DNA of 64,000 bases from JAJXZJ01 sp050012855 (GTDB lineage: Bacteria > Verrucomicrobiota > Verrucomicrobiia > Limisphaerales > J093): NCBI GenBank assembly GCA_050012855.1, contig JBEKGJ010000013.1, positions 1-64,000 on the forward strand, in the 5' to 3' direction. Below the pieces are notes generated by a model, which saw only the letters and a program-made list of their open reading frames with translations, made no database searches and had not been told where the DNA came from. Made by a program: the position numbers and the translations under genes. This document shows, piece by piece, positions 15,560-24,286 of the stretch (the stretch's first letter is position 1; every line of letters starts with the position of its first letter).

Positions 15560-16831
15560 ATGCTATTCAACTTCTTCCGGCGACCGCCTGATGCCCGTGA
15601 GCTAGCCAGGTTGCTCCAGATACTTCGAGATAATATCGGTCACTGGGGCATGCGGCAGCTCGAACTCGATAAAACGTCTTCCGACTTGTTAGTGTGCTTC
15701 GGATTAACGGCGACTGCGCAGACAACAGGGGCATTACTGCGAGAAGTTGGACAAGTGGCCCCTCACATCGGCAAAGTTCTGCAAGAGGTTCGCGCGTTTT
15801 ACGAGTGCCTCTGGCAGTTGGAGTTGCTGCGAAGATGCGAGAGCTCTGAAGACCGGTTGAAAGTATCAAGGCTATATGGTGAAGTCAGCGTGGGGACGAT
15901 AGTAGTTACCAAGTCGTTTTTCGACACCTATTCAGAAGGGGCACGTCCCTTCAAATGTGCGTTTGACGAGAATTACGCTGGCCCTTTTGAGAGAGCAGTT
16001 CGGGAGTATATTCAGGGCAACCGAGAGGTCTCCATCAAAGAATCCGGGGATGTTTTGGTAGATAATGCAGTCGCTCTTGTTTTAAGAATCGGCCGCTTAG
16101 CGGGTCTTACTCGTCCAGCGCTTGACGCTGTACATCAGGTTGTCAGCAACGAGTGGACTGATGCCCTAGCATTGAAGTTCTTGACCCAATTTGATTTCGC
16201 CAGCTGCCCAGCACGTGGGTCGCCGCCGTCCTGGTTGAAACAGCGGCCGGTCGGCATGGCTTGCTGGCGGGATTCTGCCGAGCAGGAACAGAAACCAACA
16301 CCGGACCCAGATGAGGTTTTGGAGGATGATTTCCTTTTTGGTTTCGTAGCCCGGCAGGCGCAACAGTTCATCACGGATTTAGACAATGCGATAAGGGATA
16401 AACGCTATAACGCCAGGATCAGCCTCGACGCGGAAGACCCGGAAGTGTTGATGCAGGAAGTTATTATCATCAATCTTTGGATGATTTCCAAAGTCTTCTA
16501 CTCAGACGTGAGATGGAATTCTGCGCTTGAAGCACTCCATTCTCGCTATTTTCATACTAATCTCAGTCTCGACAAGCCGGAGGGCGACAACGCCGAACGG
16601 GTCAAAGCAGCCGAAGCAAAGCTCTTTGAGAGATACGCCGTTTACTATAAATGCATATCTGGCAGTAAGGGCGTTCACATTTGGTTGGCAGACGAGATGA
16701 TGCAGGTATTGTTTCCAAAGCAAAAGCATCTGTTGCCTGAAGTCTTGCTCGGCCTCTGGCTTATCGCACGTATCACAGCGCATACGACCGTGCTGAGCAA
16801 ATTCAAGAATGGAGAATACACCGACTTATGA
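15560..16831 (+). CDS. Hypothetical 423-residue protein, gene cassette
   Basis: No family was recognised. The start MLFNFFRRPPDARELARLLQ is short and basic. The protein is mostly predicted helical and soluble, with a Pro-rich acidic linker near 235-260 (EQEQKPTPDPDEVLEDD) between two helical halves. No signal peptide, membrane helix, nucleotide-binding motif or clear metal site is visible. It starts 51 bases after the attC-like site at 15460-15508, in the same orientation as the upstream cassettes. At ~1.3 kb it is long for a cassette. No attC-like site was found after its stop. Confidence 0.65.
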   Translation: MLFNFFRRPPDARELARLLQILRDNIGHWGMRQLELDKTSSDLLVCFGLTATAQTTGALLREVGQVAPHIGKVLQEVRAFYECLWQLELLRRCESSEDRLKVSRLYGEVSVGTIVVTKSFFDTYSEGARPFKCAFDENYAGPFERAVREYIQGNREVSIKESGDVLVDNAVALVLRIGRLAGLTRPALDAVHQVVSNEWTDALALKFLTQFDFASCPARGSPPSWLKQRPVGMACWRDSAEQEQKPTPDPDEVLEDDFLFGFVARQAQQFITDLDNAIRDKRYNARISLDAEDPEVLMQEVIIINLWMISKVFYSDVRWNSALEALHSRYFHTNLSLDKPEGDNAERVKAAEAKLFERYAVYYKCISGSKGVHIWLADEMMQVLFPKQKHLLPEVLLGLWLIARITAHTTVLSKFKNGEYTDL

Positions 16832-17252
16832 TCAGGCGGGACGGTTCGACCCATTGACGCGTCCGGGGCCTCAGTCCCGCTCCAGCCGAAGAAGTTGGTC
16901 CCCCGCTCCGACCTTGCGACCTACGGCGTCGTACGTGTAATCCTGTGTCTTGATGTAGCGCCCCAGTCGCTTGCCCTGCTCGTCGCCGACCGTCATCGCA
17001 ACATGAGTATCTACGCGCCTACGTCTGCTGAGGACAGTAGAACGATTTTCACGAGTCATGACCATGCCACCTACACCCCACGCCCTGGCCTTGAGCGAGT
17101 CGGCGAGGCTCGATTCAGGCCGCGCGTTCCCCCTCCCTGATTTTCCCGCGGTTTCCTTGGGATAACAACTGACGACCTTTACCGGTCGTTGCAGCCCCCG
17201 GCCTTTGTGGCTCGGGGGGTTTTCGTTTCACCCCCCAACCCAAGGAATTCAC
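16832..17252. other. Intergenic space after the cassette array
   Basis: About 420 bp. The only possible gene is a 64-codon minus-strand frame (16871-17065) whose product contains GRYIKTQDYTYDAVGRKVGA; it is low-confidence and of no known function. A terminator-like hairpin lies at 17193-17228. No attC-like core pair was found here. Confidence 0.4.
17193..17228 (+). terminator. GC-rich hairpin followed by T-rich tract
   Basis: AGCCCCC pairs with the GGGGGG that follows after GGCCTTTGTGGCTC, then TTTTCGTTT. It reads as a rho-independent terminator on the plus strand, just upstream of the phage-like fragment at 17253. Confidence 0.5.
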
Positions 17253-17459
17253 ATGTCCCCACAAGATGAATGCCTCCTGTTGCACGACGTTGTGCCGCGA
17301 CTCCGCTCCGCCATTCCCATCGCTGTCGCGCACGTCGGGTCCGAAGATGACGCCGAGCTGTTGCAAGATGGCACAGTGATGGCAGCGAAGATTCTGACCA
17401 ACGCGCAGGTCAAAAAGATCAACAAGGTGAAGCCCGCAACGTACGCATGGGTCGGTTGA
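17253..17459 (+). pseudogene. N-terminal fragment of a PVC phage-like sigma-factor-type protein
   Basis: Sixty-eight codons from ATG 17253, starting MSPQDECLLLHDVVPRLRSA, with VGSEDDAELLQDGTVMAAKI. This matches the first third of a ~200-residue protein family common in planctomycete/verrucomicrobial genomes and resembling RNA polymerase sigma factors of phage origin. The frame ends in VKPATYAWVG where the family would continue with an (A)YY-type block. A C-terminal remnant of the same family lies at 57477-57910. The family assignment is from memory of its motifs and is moderate. Confidence 0.55.
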
Positions 17460-17503
17460 GCGGATAACCCGTCACCGAGAGATTCAACGCCATCGTTGGT
17501 TTC

Positions 17504-17556
17504 GAAATTCCCCTGATCGTCCGTTGGTTTTCAGCGGTGATCGGGGTTTCTTTTTT
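17504..17556 (+). terminator. Probable rho-independent terminator
   Basis: GAAATTCCCCTGATC pairs imperfectly with GATCGGGGTTTC across a ~20-nt loop and is followed by seven T residues. It lies after the phage-like fragment and before the convergent GNAT gene. Confidence 0.5.
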
Positions 17557-17687
17557 AGCACCATGTCGGAAAACTTGACGATGGTGGTCCTGCAATCCAT
17601 GGCGATGGTTGCTGGCAGTGGGCTCGGAGGAAGAATTCAGCGGGCACTGGCCGGTCCCATCTTGCGTTGCGCGGGACGGCGCGCGGA

Positions 17688-18821
17688 TCACACCGCGCGT
17701 TCGTAGAGCCGGTAGATCTTGTACGGCTCGCCGCCCATCGTCTCGATGACGCGACACATCATGACGTTGTCCTCGAGGATCCACGAGGCCTCCGCCTCCG
17801 TAAACCCGACTCCCAGCCCCACTTTGAAACCTTCCGTGAGCATGACGGACTCGAGGCCCTTTCCCCGGTAGCGTTCCTTGACGCCGAGGGTCAGCACCCG
17901 GCAGCGCGGCGGGTATTTCCAGCGCAGCAGATACGGCAGGAACCCCAGCAGCCGCGGCGTCAGCAGCCGCCCCCGCAGCGGCTTCAGGGCGACGTTGTAA
18001 TCCGGCAGCGCCAGCAGGAAACCCACCGGCTCGGTGCCCGCTTCCGCCAGCCACACCAGCCCTTCCATGAACAAGGGCTTCAGTCGCCGGGCCAGGAAGT
18101 CAATCTCCCCGTCCGTCATCGGCACGAAGCCCCAGTTCGCCTCCCATGCGGCGTTGTAAACCTCCTTCACCTTGCCGAGATCGGCCATGAGCGTCTTGCG
18201 CCAGACCGGCCGGAAACGCAACTCGGGGTGCCGCCGCTTCACCTTGTCCGCGATCCGGCCGAGGCGCTCGAGCGGGCACTTCGACAGGTCAATGCGGAAC
18301 GCGATCAGGTCCTTGGCCTTGCTGAAACCGTCCGCCAGGACCAGGTCCTCGTAATACCGCGGATTATGCGGCATCATGAAGTAGGGCGGCGAGTCGTGTC
18401 CCTTCACCAGCAGGCCGCACTCGTCGTTGGTGGTTGGGTTCATCGGCCCCAGCAGCCGTTTCAATCCTTTGGCCCGGGCCCAGTCACCTGCCGCCGCGAA
18501 CAACGCGCCGCTGACCGCCGGCTCGTTGCCGCACTCGAAAAAGCCGAAGAACGCCGCCGGGTCGTGATGTGTCTCCACGTGCGCCCGGTCGAGGATCGCC
18601 GCGATGCGCCCAACGTCCCGCCCGTCGCGGACCGCCACCCAAAGTTGCATTTCGGCGTGATCGAACAGCGGGTTGGCGTCGGTGAAGACCTTCTTCAGGT
18701 CGTCGAGCAGCGGCGCCACCCAGAGCGGGTCCTCGTGGTAGAGGTCGTAGCTGACCCGCAGGAACCGCAGCACGTCGGCCGGCCGGCGGGTCAGGGCCTG
18801 GACGGTGAACGGGGCGCTCAT
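17688..18821 (-). CDS. GNAT-like N-acetyltransferase family protein (YghO-type)
   Basis: A 377-residue protein starting MSAPFTVQALTRRPADVLRF. The N-terminal half has YHEDPLWVAPL and a core GNAT-like block (VAVRDGRDVGRIAAILD) followed by FGFFEC and GPMNPTTNDECGLLV, characteristic of this long GNAT-like family; a second acetyltransferase-like domain follows (GVKERYRGKGLESVMLTEGF) with the R/G-rich acetyl-CoA loop. Substrate unknown; homologues sit near lipid or envelope genes. It is transcribed convergently with the cassette array. Confidence 0.75.
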   Translation of the reverse strand: MSAPFTVQALTRRPADVLRFLRVSYDLYHEDPLWVAPLLDDLKKVFTDANPLFDHAEMQLWVAVRDGRDVGRIAAILDRAHVETHHDPAAFFGFFECGNEPAVSGALFAAAGDWARAKGLKRLLGPMNPTTNDECGLLVKGHDSPPYFMMPHNPRYYEDLVLADGFSKAKDLIAFRIDLSKCPLERLGRIADKVKRRHPELRFRPVWRKTLMADLGKVKEVYNAAWEANWGFVPMTDGEIDFLARRLKPLFMEGLVWLAEAGTEPVGFLLALPDYNVALKPLRGRLLTPRLLGFLPYLLRWKYPPRCRVLTLGVKERYRGKGLESVMLTEGFKVGLGVGFTEAEASWILEDNVMMCRVIETMGGEPYKIYRLYERAV

Positions 18822-18939
18822 GCGAACCGGCCACCGCCGGTCGTCACATCATCATCAGTTGGAGGCATGGACTTCATTCTGCCGCATGGGACCCCGGATC
18901 GTCAATCGTCCGCCGATGTCGGCAGTGTTTGATTCGAAC

Positions 18940-19018
18940 GGAGCGCGGCGGTGTGCCCTGCACCAGCCGCAGCGTTTTCCACCTGCTGCGGCTGACGCTT
19001 CGCGCACAGCCGCGCTCC
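18940..19018. repeat. 79-bp intergenic inverted repeat
   Basis: GGAGCGCGGCGGTGTGC at the left and GCGCACAGCCGCGCTCC at the right are near-perfect complements. An inner pair (CAGCCGCAGC with GCTGCGGCTG) extends the hairpin. Such palindromic units recur between genes in related genomes (established only from general knowledge); only one copy was found here. It lies between the GNAT-like and rubrerythrin genes. Confidence 0.7.
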
Positions 19019-19074
19019 TGGAAAAGCCAAATTCGCACATACCCGCGCCGCGCCGGGTCCCGTGGCCGCCCCGG

Positions 19075-19650
19075 TCAGTAATTTTCCGCCTTCTCCTCGA
19101 AGAAGGCCTGCGGATGCTGGCAGGTCGGGCATTGCTCCGGGGCGGACTCGCCCTCATGGACATGGCCGCAGTTGCGGCAGACCCAGCGTCGCTTGCCGCT
19201 CTTGCGAAACACCTGGCCGGTCGCGACGTTCTCGAAGAGTTTCCGGTAACGTTTTTCGTGCTCGGCCTCGACCCGGGCGATCAGCGTGAACGCGCCGGCA
19301 ATTTCGGCGAAGCCTTCCTCCCGCGCAATCCGGGCGAACTCCGGGTACAGCGCGGTCCATTCCTCGTGTTCGCCTTCGGCCGCCGCCTGCAGGTTCTCGG
19401 CGGTGGTGCCAATGCGCCCGGCTGGGTAGGTGGCGGTGATCTCGACCGGCCCGCCTTCGAGGAACTTGAAGAACCGCTTGGCGTGCTCCTTCTCCTGGCC
19501 GGCGGTTTCCAGGAAGAGCGTCGCGATTTGCTCGAATCCCTCCTTCCGCGCCACCGACGCGAAAAACTCATAGCGATTGCGCGCCTGCGATTCGCCGGCA
19601 AAGGCCTTCAACACGTTCTGTTCCGTCCGGGTTCCGGCAATGGATTTCAT
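19075..19650 (-). CDS. Rubrerythrin
   Basis: A 191-residue peroxide-scavenging non-haem di-iron protein. The N-terminal ferritin-like domain has the expected Glu/His ligands (AGESQARNRYEFFA, ETAGQEKEHAKRFF, EGEHEEWTALYPEF, VEAEHEKRY). The C-terminal rubredoxin-type Fe(Cys)4 domain has CRNCGHVH and CPTCQHP. It reduces H2O2 with electrons from NAD(P)H-linked carriers, mostly in anaerobic or microaerobic bacteria. It stands alone, outside the catalase island. Confidence 0.93.
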   Translation of the reverse strand: MKSIAGTRTEQNVLKAFAGESQARNRYEFFASVARKEGFEQIATLFLETAGQEKEHAKRFFKFLEGGPVEITATYPAGRIGTTAENLQAAAEGEHEEWTALYPEFARIAREEGFAEIAGAFTLIARVEAEHEKRYRKLFENVATGQVFRKSGKRRWVCRNCGHVHEGESAPEQCPTCQHPQAFFEEKAENY

Positions 19651-20111
19651 GCGTTCGCTCGCCGGGAGGTGACAGTCCGGGGCGGGTTCACGATCACGTT
19701 CGCTTGAAATTCGCCGTGCCGGATTCTGCTTTTCCCATGCGATGTCCGCAGCATCGCATCCGGCCGGCCCACGTCAATTCCGGAGTCAGGGCCGATGCAT
19801 CAAAACTGCGTGGCATGGGCGACCCCTGCCTGCCGGCAGGCAGGCGCCCGTGCCGCCCGGCGACGCGCCGGGCGGAATGGGGGGAAACGCTTGGAAAGCA
19901 GCAGCGGATCCATTTCCATCGCGCAGCCGTTCCGTTGGGCGAGTCGCCCGACGGCACGGGTCGGTGGCCTGTTCTACCCACCCTCGGGCGGGAATCCGGC
20001 CAGTTTGATTTTTAGGCCTCCATCCTGGCCACCGCCGTCCGCCCGCGATCCGTCGCGGGGCGGTCTGCGGTATTGCCTTGCCCCGCCCGTCGTCCGCGCT
20101 ACGCTGCGGCC
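19651..20111. other. Intergenic space with palindromes
   Basis: About 460 bp between divergent genes. No gene is supported; the ORFs that cross it are repeat-derived. It holds the palindrome cluster at 19825-19875, and a CCGTGCCG/CGGCACGG long-range inverted pair extends to about 19960. Confidence 0.4.
19825..19875. repeat. Cluster of perfect palindromes
   Basis: 19825-19844 is a perfect 20-bp palindrome built from CCTGCCTGCC and its complement. 19853-19875 is a second perfect hairpin, CCGCCCGGCG-ACG-CGCCGGGCGG. They may be REP-like elements or regulatory structures ahead of the TPR/ASPIC gene. Confidence 0.65.
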
Positions 20112-23100
20112 ATGCCGGACAACCTCGAATCTGCCGCCGGGCGGCACCGCCGCGGCGTGCCCGTGAACGCGCTCCTCGCCGTCCTTCTTGTGCTTGCCGC
20201 CCTGCTGGCGGGGGCCTGCAAGAAACCGGCCGGCCAGGACGACGAGTTCGTCCGCCTGATGAACACCGGTCGGAACTACCTCGACCAGGGTCAGGCCACG
20301 AATGCCATCCCCGTTTTCCAGAGTGCCGCCGCTCTCCGGCCCGGCCTGGCCGACGTCCACCTCAACCTGGCCAATGCCTTTCTCCTCGCCAACCAGCCCA
20401 CCAACGCCCTGGCCCAGGCCCAGGACGCCCTGAGCTTCGATCGCAATTCCGCGGCCGCGTATTACGTCGCCGGCTGCGCGTTTCTCCGCCTGCGCCAGTT
20501 CGAGGACGCTCTGAAGATGTTGCAGCCCGCCCACGACCTCGATCCCACCGTGGCCGCCCTCAGCTACCAGCTCGGCCGTGCCCACCAGGAACTGGGTCAT
20601 AACGACGAAGCCATCGCCGCCTTCCGCGAGACGGTGAAGCTCGACCCCGACCATCCGGTCGCCTGGTATGCACTGAGCCAGTTGCTCATCCGCGCCGGCC
20701 AGCAGGCCGAGGGGCTCGCCGCCATCGCCCGGCACAACGCGATCCGCGCGAAGAACAACGGCGCCCCCCTCAGCCCCGAGTCGCTGGAACGCTGCGTCTT
20801 CACCCGCGCCCGCGCCCCGCAGCAAATCCAGCGCCCCGACCCGGCCGGGATCGCCGTGACCTTCGCCGATGCCACCGCGGCTGTTTTTGGCACCGATGCC
20901 GGCAAATACAATGGCCCGCTCGGTGTGCTCGATTTCAACCACGACGACCACAACGGTCTGTTCGTCATGGAAGGCACGGCCGGATTCCGCGCGCTCCTCA
21001 ACACCGGCGGCCGATTCGCGCCAACGGCCGACCTCCTGCCCGCCAAGCCCGATGGCCGCTACCGCCGGTGCCTGGTCGGCGACTTGAACAACGACCGGTT
21101 CGAGGACGTGCTGGTCCTGGGCGAAAACGCCGCGCACGTGTTCCGTTTCGCCACCAACGCCGCCGCGCGTGACGTCACCGCGGCCAGCGGCGCGAAGAAC
21201 CTCACCGGCGGCGATGGCGGATTGGTGGATCTCGATTTCACCGGCAAACTCGACCTGCTCACCACGCAGCCGGACGGCCAGGGTTTGCGCGTCCTGTCGA
21301 ACCTCGGCAAGAACACCATTTACTTCAAGGACAACACCGCCACGTCCGGGATCCCGGCGTCCCTGACCGGCGTGCGCCAGTTGGCCATTGACGATTGGAA
21401 CAACGACGACCTGATGGATGTGTTCGTCGCGCGCGACGGCCAGCCGCCGCTCTACCTGCAAAAGCAGCGTGGCGGACCGCTCGTGCCCACCGCCCTGCCG
21501 CCCGGCCAGCTCGAAGGCACCGTGCTCGCCCTCGGCGACGTCAACGGCGATGCCCGCGCGGACCTGCTCGTCGGCGCGCCCGACCATCTCGATTTCCTTT
21601 TTGGCGGCATCAACCAGTTCCAGCGCCTGCCCATCAACGTCCCCGGCCTGAGTCGAATCCTCCTGGTGGACTACGACAACGACGGCTGGCTTGATCTTCT
21701 GCTCGTGGGCGACGGACTCCAGATGTGGCGCAACCTAGGCGACGGCCGGTTCACGAATGTCACGGCCCGGCTCGGGCTCGACAAGCTGGTCACCGGCCGG
21801 GTCGAGGACGTGGTCGCCGCCGATTTCGATCAGGACGGCGACACCGACCTCGTGGTTTCCGTCCGCGGCCAGGGTTTGAAGTTCCTGCGCAATGACGGCG
21901 GCAACGCGAACCGCCAGCTCAAGCTCCGGCTCGCCGGCAATCGTTCCAACGCCAGCGGCCTGGGGGTCCGGGTCGAGGTCGCCGCCGGTGCCTTCCGCGT
22001 TTTCCGGACCGTGGGCACGCTGCCGGTCGAAATCGGCGTCGGGCGCCACGACCAGCTCGACTCGCTCACCGCCCGCTGGTTCGATCTCGCCTATCACGAG
22101 ATTGATGTGAAGCCGGATCCGCGCGCGGCCCACATTGTCCTCGAACCCACGCTGCCCGTCGGATCCTGTCCGTATTTGCATGCCTGGGACGGTCATGGCT
22201 TCCGGTTCGTCACGGACATCCTCGGCTCGTCGCCGGTGGGCCTGCCGGTGAGTGAAACGCGCTATGCCGAGGCCGATCCGCGCGAGCACGTCTGGCTGGG
22301 CAACGAAACCACCTTCCTGCCCCGCGACGGCAACTACGTGGTCGCGATCACCGAGGAGCTGCGCGAGGCGCTGTATCTCGACGAAACCAAACTCGTGGTC
22401 GTGGATCACCCGGTCGGCACTGAGGTCCACACCACCGACAAGTTCCGCCCGAGCGGGCCGTTTCCGCCGGGTGAAATCTGGACCGTCGAGAACCGCCACC
22501 CGCTGCTGAAGGCGATCACGCTCGAGGGCGCGGACGTCACCGCCGCCTTGCTGGAAACCGACGGCCGGCTCGTCTCACCGGCGCGGCTGCGTCTTCCGCA
22601 ATTGCGCGGCCTCGCCGAACCGCACGGGGTCGTCCTCGATTTCGGAACCTTGCCGGCGGACCGTCCCCTGGTGCTGGTGCTGACGGGCTGGCTGCGTTTT
22701 GGTGGCGGCTGGGCAAATGTGGCCGCCTCTCAGGACCCGGATCTGCCGTTTCCGTTCCCGCGGCTCGAGGTGGAGACAGCCGCGGGCGCCTGGCAGCCCG
22801 TGGACGTGGTGGTGGGCGCGCCGTCGGGCAAAACCAAGACGATTCTCGTGGACCTCGCCGGCAAGGTGCCGGCCGGCCGCCACCGCCTGCGGTTGAGCGC
22901 CGCCTACGAAATCCACTGGGACCGCATTGCGCTGTTCGAGCGCCGGGCGGCGAACGACACGACGATCACACGGCTGGCGCCGAGCGCGACGGACCTGCAC
23001 TGGCACGGCTTCAGCCGGTTCGCAGACCTGCCCTGGACGCAACCGCTGACGCCCATTCACGACGCGGTTTCGCCCAACCCGGCCTGGTCCATCACGCCCG

Positions 23101-23450
23101 CCGGCTGGTGCACGCGGTATGGCGCGGTGGATGAACTGCTCGCCGCCGCGGACAACGCGGTGGTGATCCTCAACGGCGGCGACGAAGTGACGGTCAGCTT
23201 CGCGGCGGACCGGCTCCCCGCGAAGCCGGCGGGGTCGGTCCGTGATTTCTTCATCTACAACGTCGGATGGGACAAGGATGCCGATTTCCACGTGGCCTTG
23301 GGCTGGCAGGTGGACCCGGTGCCCTGGGCGGGCATGGACGACCAGCGTTACGGCGCGCTGCCACGCCCCGCTTTTCCGAGCGACGACCAGATGCGCCGGT
23401 TCACGACGCGCTGGGTCGCCCCGTTCACGTTGCAGCGGGCGGCGAAGTAG
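20112..23450 (+). CDS. TPR / VCBS (FG-GAP) / ASPIC-UnbV lipoprotein
   Basis: ATG 20112 was chosen; the hydrophobic segment ends in LLAGAC, a lipobox. Residues ~45-215 contain tetratricopeptide repeats (FVRLMNTGRNYLDQGQATNA onward). ~250-610 are VCBS/FG-GAP-type repeats with Asp-rich loops (DFNHDDHNGL, GDLNNDRFEDVL, DVNGDARADLL, DYDNDGWLDLL, DFDQDGDTDLV), predicted calcium-binding propeller blades. ~620-685 is an ASPIC/UnbV-like segment, followed by a ~420-residue C-terminal region of unknown fold with several WD/WDRIALFE-like strands. It is exported and membrane-anchored. Role unknown; related proteins are numerous in Verrucomicrobiota and Planctomycetes. Confidence 0.8.
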   Translation: MPDNLESAAGRHRRGVPVNALLAVLLVLAALLAGACKKPAGQDDEFVRLMNTGRNYLDQGQATNAIPVFQSAAALRPGLADVHLNLANAFLLANQPTNALAQAQDALSFDRNSAAAYYVAGCAFLRLRQFEDALKMLQPAHDLDPTVAALSYQLGRAHQELGHNDEAIAAFRETVKLDPDHPVAWYALSQLLIRAGQQAEGLAAIARHNAIRAKNNGAPLSPESLERCVFTRARAPQQIQRPDPAGIAVTFADATAAVFGTDAGKYNGPLGVLDFNHDDHNGLFVMEGTAGFRALLNTGGRFAPTADLLPAKPDGRYRRCLVGDLNNDRFEDVLVLGENAAHVFRFATNAAARDVTAASGAKNLTGGDGGLVDLDFTGKLDLLTTQPDGQGLRVLSNLGKNTIYFKDNTATSGIPASLTGVRQLAIDDWNNDDLMDVFVARDGQPPLYLQKQRGGPLVPTALPPGQLEGTVLALGDVNGDARADLLVGAPDHLDFLFGGINQFQRLPINVPGLSRILLVDYDNDGWLDLLLVGDGLQMWRNLGDGRFTNVTARLGLDKLVTGRVEDVVAADFDQDGDTDLVVSVRGQGLKFLRNDGGNANRQLKLRLAGNRSNASGLGVRVEVAAGAFRVFRTVGTLPVEIGVGRHDQLDSLTARWFDLAYHEIDVKPDPRAAHIVLEPTLPVGSCPYLHAWDGHGFRFVTDILGSSPVGLPVSETRYAEADPREHVWLGNETTFLPRDGNYVVAITEELREALYLDETKLVVVDHPVGTEVHTTDKFRPSGPFPPGEIWTVENRHPLLKAITLEGADVTAALLETDGRLVSPARLRLPQLRGLAEPHGVVLDFGTLPADRPLVLVLTGWLRFGGGWANVAASQDPDLPFPFPRLEVETAAGAWQPVDVVVGAPSGKTKTILVDLAGKVPAGRHRLRLSAAYEIHWDRIALFERRAANDTTITRLAPSATDLHWHGFSRFADLPWTQPLTPIHDAVSPNPAWSITPAGWCTRYGAVDELLAAADNAVVILNGGDEVTVSFAADRLPAKPAGSVRDFFIYNVGWDKDADFHVALGWQVDPVPWAGMDDQRYGALPRPAFPSDDQMRRFTTRWVAPFTLQRAAK

Positions 23451-23454
23451 CGTA

Positions 23455-23478
23455 GCTGCGGCTCGGGAGAGCGCCGCC
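23455..23478 (+). repeat. REP-like hairpin, copy 1
   Basis: GCTGCGGCTCGGGAGAGCGC followed by CGCC, directly after the TPR/ASPIC stop. The same CGGCTCGGGAGAGCGCCGCC occurs at 27601-27625, and a close relative at 56031-56060, each immediately beside a stop codon. A diverged copy lies at 23561-23590. Confidence 0.6.
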
Positions 23479-23560
23479 AATCCTCTCCACAAAAGACCGG
23501 AAGCCTTTGGCAAGCGGAAGGAAGCTCGGGACGGAAGTCTGTTCGGTTCGCGAAGGAAAT

Positions 23561-23590
23561 GGCGGTTTTCTGCCGAAAGCCGCTACGGCA
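23561..23590. repeat. REP-like hairpin, diverged copy
   Basis: GGCGGTTTTCTGCCGAAAGC then CGCTACGGCA. It resembles 56031-56060 (GGCGGCGCTCTGCCGAGACG then CCGCTACGTC). It lies in the spacer ahead of rpsP. Confidence 0.5.
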
Positions 23591-23728
23591 GAGAACGGCA
23601 AGAAATCTGCAAAACAGGTCTTGCCAACCGTCCGCAGGGCCGTCTAGTCTCTCGCTTCTTTGAATTCCGCTGCGGTAGCGGCGGGCGGTGGCGATGGGTG
23701 TCGCGACCGCACAGCAATCATTGTAACT

Positions 23729-23989
23729 ATGGCAGTCAGAATTCGCTTGAAGCGGGTCGGGACCAAGAACACGCCGGCTTACCGGGTGGTCGTGGCCGAC
23801 AACCGCAGTCCGCGTGACGGCAAGTTCATCGAGGAGATCGGCTCCTACGCGCCGTTGCGGAAGGGCAGCAATTTTACCATCAAGCTGGATCGCGCCGACT
23901 TCTGGATCGGCCGGGGCGCCCAGCCGAGTGAGACCGTGGCCAGCTTCATCAAGAAGGCGAAGCGTCAGGCCGCGGAAGTGAAGGCTTGA
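23729..23989 (+). CDS. rpsP: 30S ribosomal protein S16
   Basis: The frame is open from 23660, but ATG 23729 gives the canonical MAVRIRLKRVGTKNTPAYRV. The 86 residues include VVADNRSPRDGKFIEEIGSY and the C-terminal Lys-rich helix. It binds 16S rRNA and is needed for small-subunit assembly. It is first in the conserved rpsP-khpA-trmD-rplS order; khpA starts 10 bases after the stop. Confidence 0.97.
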   Translation: MAVRIRLKRVGTKNTPAYRVVVADNRSPRDGKFIEEIGSYAPLRKGSNFTIKLDRADFWIGRGAQPSETVASFIKKAKRQAAEVKA

Positions 23990-23999
23990 GGTGGGCGCC

Positions 24000-24251
24000 A
24001 TGCAGGCCTGGCTCGAATACGTGGTCAAGGGTCTGGTGGACCGGCCGGAGGCCGTCACAGTCACCCCGGTGGAGCGCAACGGGACGACGCATTACGAATT
24101 GCGCCTGGATCCGGGCGATGTGGGCAAGGTGATCGGCAAACAAGGCGCGGCCATCAACGCCTTGCGCGCAGTGCTGCAGGTGGGGGCCGCCCGCAAGGGC
24201 CTCCGCTGCTCGGTGGACATCGTCGAGGAGCGGCCACCGGCGGCGGCCTGA
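24000..24251 (+). CDS. khpA: KH-domain RNA-binding protein KhpA
   Basis: ATG 24000 is preferred over GTG 23991 because GAGGTG lies 7-12 bases upstream and MQAWLEYVVKGLVDRPEAVT matches the family start. The KH signature is RLDPGDVGKVIGKQGAAINA, with the GxxG loop GKQG. The protein (83 residues) is a small RNA chaperone acting with KhpB in other bacteria. It sits between rpsP and trmD, its usual place. Confidence 0.9.
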   Translation: MQAWLEYVVKGLVDRPEAVTVTPVERNGTTHYELRLDPGDVGKVIGKQGAAINALRAVLQVGAARKGLRCSVDIVEERPPAAA

Positions 24252-24286
24252 CGGTGGCGGCGCGCCGCGGGGCGCGCGTGTGGGGC

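Noticed and set aside
16840..16900. Possible tRNA (GGTTCGACCC resembles a T-loop)
   Set aside because: No matching acceptor stem, anticodon arm or D arm could be folded around it.
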